Assembly (NCBI GenBank): GCA_033765235.1
Contig: JANRIG010000009.1
Location: 1 to 64,000 of the forward strand
Length of the DNA: 64,000 nucleotides
Direction of reading: 5' to 3'
Source of the DNA: JANRIG01 sp033765235
Lineage (GTDB): Bacteria > Bacteroidota > Bacteroidia > Cytophagales > UBA9547
Of this stretch, positions 62,392 to 64,000 are shown piece after piece. The notes beneath the pieces were generated by a model. It saw only the letters and a list, made by a program, of their open reading frames with translations, had not been told where the DNA came from and did not search any database. A program made the translations under genes and the position numbers. Position 1 is the stretch's first letter; the number at the start of each line of letters is the position of its first letter.

Positions 62392-62976
62392 CTATATCAA
62401 AAACACTACCAAACTTCTGCTGCCGTGTGCACCTATCACCAATGACTGCTCTATGTCTGCAGTCTTGGAGGGGCCAGAAATAAACACTCCGTACCCGCCA
62501 GCCTGAGCCATGTTTACTATATCATATGCTTGATGCATATTCCACACCAAAGAGTCTTTGCGCACTACCAATGCCATGTGTTGAGTAATGAATGGAATAG
62601 CCCTATGGGTGAGAGATGCTGCAGTGACCCATACAGCTGCATTTTCGGCCACGCCAAATTCGCCTTTGAGTACTGCCAAATCTATGTGTTGCAGGTTGTG
62701 AGGGTCGGCTACTGTACTGGTATCTATGGTAGTGATGGATAGCTCGGGAATGTTGCTGCATACGATATGGGCATCGGGGTAAATATTTTTTATCTCATTT
62801 TCGATGTATTGAATACTATCTGCTTCTATGGCTTTGCCTCCTACAAATTGTAGTATTTCTTTGAAATGGGCTACTTTGTCCACCTCAGGTCTTTCAAAAT
62901 AAGGTATATTTGGCAGTGTACTGAGGGGAGGTTTGTTTATCTTTATTTTTTGTAATATTTCTTGGCGCGCGGTCAT
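62392..62976 (-). CDS. LUD-domain protein (LutC/YkgG family)
   Basis: 194 residues of the LUD (lactate utilisation) superfamily. Signatures include MTARQEILQKIKINKP at the N-terminus, IDLAVLKGEFGVAENAAVWV with the family-specific ENAAVW, and ISGPSKTADIEQSLVIGAHG with GPSxTADIE, the standard LutC/YkgG motif. LutC acts with LutA and LutB in L-lactate oxidation, but neither partner is here. The gene follows gmhA with 1 base between stop and start. The function without LutAB is uncertain; it may serve another redox complex. Confidence 0.82.
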   Translation of the reverse strand: MTARQEILQKIKINKPPLSTLPNIPYFERPEVDKVAHFKEILQFVGGKAIEADSIQYIENEIKNIYPDAHIVCSNIPELSITTIDTSTVADPHNLQHIDLAVLKGEFGVAENAAVWVTAASLTHRAIPFITQHMALVVRKDSLVWNMHQAYDIVNMAQAGGYGVFISGPSKTADIEQSLVIGAHGSRSLVVFLI

Positions 62977-62977
62977 A

Positions 62978-63562
62978 TTATTTGCATAGCTCGGGGTATA
63001 TGTCTTGCTCTATGAGCTGTATGAGTGTGTGAATGATTTTGATATGTACCTCTTGTATTCTGTCTGCCCATCCCAAGTGTGCTACACGTATTTCGAGGTC
63101 GGCTATTTTGGCTATTTCACCGCCTGTTTTGCCGGTGAGTGCTACTGTTTTTACACCTCTTTTTTGTGCTGCCAATATAGCATTTATCACATTTTGACTA
63201 TTGCCACTGGTGCTTATGCCGAGCAGTACATCGCCCTCGGTGCCTACTGACTCTACAAAGCGCGAAAATATGTATTCATACCCATAGTCGTTGGCTATGC
63301 AGGTGATGTGGGCAGGGTCTGATATGGCTACTGCGGCTAAAGCAGGGCGGTTTTTTTGGAAGCGTCCGGTCATTTCTTCGGCAAAGTGCATGGCATCGCT
63401 CATAGAGCCTCCGTTGCCGCAGCTTATTATCTTATGGTTGTTGCGCACTGCCTGTATCATCCAGTCTGCGGCGGTTTGTATTTTATGATAATTGTCTTCT
63501 GTAGAGAAGTCTGTAAGTACCTTAGCTGCAAGGGAGAAGTTTTCTTTGATTTGGGGGTTCAT
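62978..63562 (-). CDS. gmhA: Phosphoheptose isomerase (SIS domain)
   Basis: 194 residues from ATG 63562 (MNPQIKENFSLA), matching the start of E. coli GmhA. A longer frame from 63616 adds 18 residues not seen in the family. The SIS domain motifs are ISCGNGGSMSDAMHFAEEM, GDVLLGISTSGNSQNVINAI and TVALTGKTGGEIAKIADLEI. WADRIQEVHIKIIHTLIQLI is the C-terminal signature. It converts sedoheptulose 7-phosphate to D-glycero-D-manno-heptose 7-phosphate for LPS core or S-layer heptose synthesis. It directly precedes a LUD-domain gene and follows a partial membrane-protein gene on the same strand. Confidence 0.92.
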   Translation of the reverse strand: MNPQIKENFSLAAKVLTDFSTEDNYHKIQTAADWMIQAVRNNHKIISCGNGGSMSDAMHFAEEMTGRFQKNRPALAAVAISDPAHITCIANDYGYEYIFSRFVESVGTEGDVLLGISTSGNSQNVINAILAAQKRGVKTVALTGKTGGEIAKIADLEIRVAHLGWADRIQEVHIKIIHTLIQLIEQDIYPELCK

Positions 63563-63572
63563 ATAGGGATAA

Positions 63573-64000
63573 TTATTTACTATAGTAAACCAACAGACTT
63601 TTAAAACTTGTATCAAGCTCTAAACATAAAATTGCATCATTGGGAGGCTGAGTAAAAAATATATATCTGTCAATCTTAAGATTTTTTATTTTATTACTGC
63701 AAGGGTCTACGTAAATACTGAATGCATCGTCTGAGTTTTTTTGAAAAATAGCAGTGTCAATTGTACTTCCCAATAAATTTACACTTATATGTCCATATCT
63801 ATTATAAACACTTTTTGCATCATCAGAATTGTTTATTGATTTCATCAAGTCATTATTTGGGCTAAATTTTGTGCCATTAATAACTATTGCACCTGTTGTT
63901 TTTATAAAGTTTGCGTATGTAGCTTGCCCATATACCAACCATGTATGTTTAGGATTTTGAGACACATATTGACGAATTTCTTTAAATACAGGGTTCTTTA
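63573..64000 (-). CDS. C-terminal part of a protein, possibly a GT-C-like membrane glycosyltransferase (5' end outside window)
   Basis: The frame is open from the right edge to a stop at 63573, about 141 codons, so only the C-terminus is visible. It reads as a soluble alpha/beta domain: NPVFKEIRQYVSQNPKHTWL, VYGQATYANFIKTTGAIVIN, GTKFSPNNDLMKSINNSDDA and SVYNRYGHISVNLLGSTID. The VYNRYGHI motif and overall form recall soluble C-terminal domains of large bacterial polytopic glycosyltransferase-like proteins, an uncertain resemblance. It ends 10 bases before gmhA, so a shared transcript is likely. Confidence 0.55.
   Translation of the reverse strand, partial: KNPVFKEIRQYVSQNPKHTWLVYGQATYANFIKTTGAIVINGTKFSPNNDLMKSINNSDDAKSVYNRYGHISVNLLGSTIDTAIFQKNSDDAFSIYVDPCSNKIKNLKIDRYIFFTQPPNDAILCLELDTSFKSLLVYYSK

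Noticed and set aside
63563..63616. 18-residue upstream extension of gmhA
   Set aside because: The family starts at the MNPQIKENF methionine; the extension also overlaps the end of the preceding gene.

Overview
The window comes from an AT-rich member of the Bacteroidota, probably a free-living Sphingobacteriia/Chitinophagia-like lineage. This rests on several signs. There is a type IX secretion (T9SS) sorting domain on a giant surface protein. There are Bacteroidota-typical families: DUF4290, 7TM-DISM sensor, SPOR protein, BatB/BatC, and ComB next to an OmpA lipoprotein. Several promoters match the Bacteroidota consensus TTTG-N19-TAnnTTTG, and Shine-Dalgarno sequences are generally absent. 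No rRNA, tRNA, CRISPR array or intact insertion sequence was found.

Layout. 1-4038 (minus) is the N-terminal 1346 codons of a secreted multidomain protein that runs off the left edge: a GH-A-like glycoside hydrolase, a CBM6-like domain, then PKD and Ig-like domains. It is divergent from 4256-6058, a 7TM-DISM membrane sensor whose cytoplasmic end is a zinc ribbon plus helix-turn-helix resembling the N-terminus of IS1595-family transposases. This is the most unusual architecture in the window. A DUF4290 gene and a type-2 glycerate kinase follow. 8437-33351 (minus) is one 24.9-kb gene for an 8304-residue secreted, repeat-built adhesin-like protein with a T9SS C-terminal domain and a recent internal tandem duplication.

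33676-41321 holds a small Cys-rich membrane protein and metabolic genes: kmo, argC, ppx/gppA, an orphan transketolase N-terminal subunit, trxB, and an M20 amidohydrolase with a SPOR protein. 41458-44589 is a second large repeat protein, resembling the head of trimeric adhesins or phage fibres. 44689-49179 is a translation cluster (rplM, rpsI, rpsB, rpsU, xerC/D-type recombinase, hpf, mtaB), notable for rpsB without tsf. It is closed by a strong bidirectional hairpin.

49225-51704 (minus) contains a lipoprotein, a toxin-antitoxin pair whose PIN toxin is broken by a single-base frameshift, secG and a TPR protein. 51987-54776 is a tightly overlapping gcvT-comB-ompA operon. Then come bioF, adk and htpG (plus), batB-batC (minus), menC (plus), and a minus-strand run of a partial membrane protein, gmhA and a LUD-domain gene reaching the right edge.

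Functionally the window alternates housekeeping genes with very large surface proteins that together occupy about half of it. The adhesin and GH-like proteins probably serve surface attachment or polysaccharide interaction through T9SS. The neighbouring 7TM-DISM protein is a candidate membrane-bound regulator, but that link is inference.
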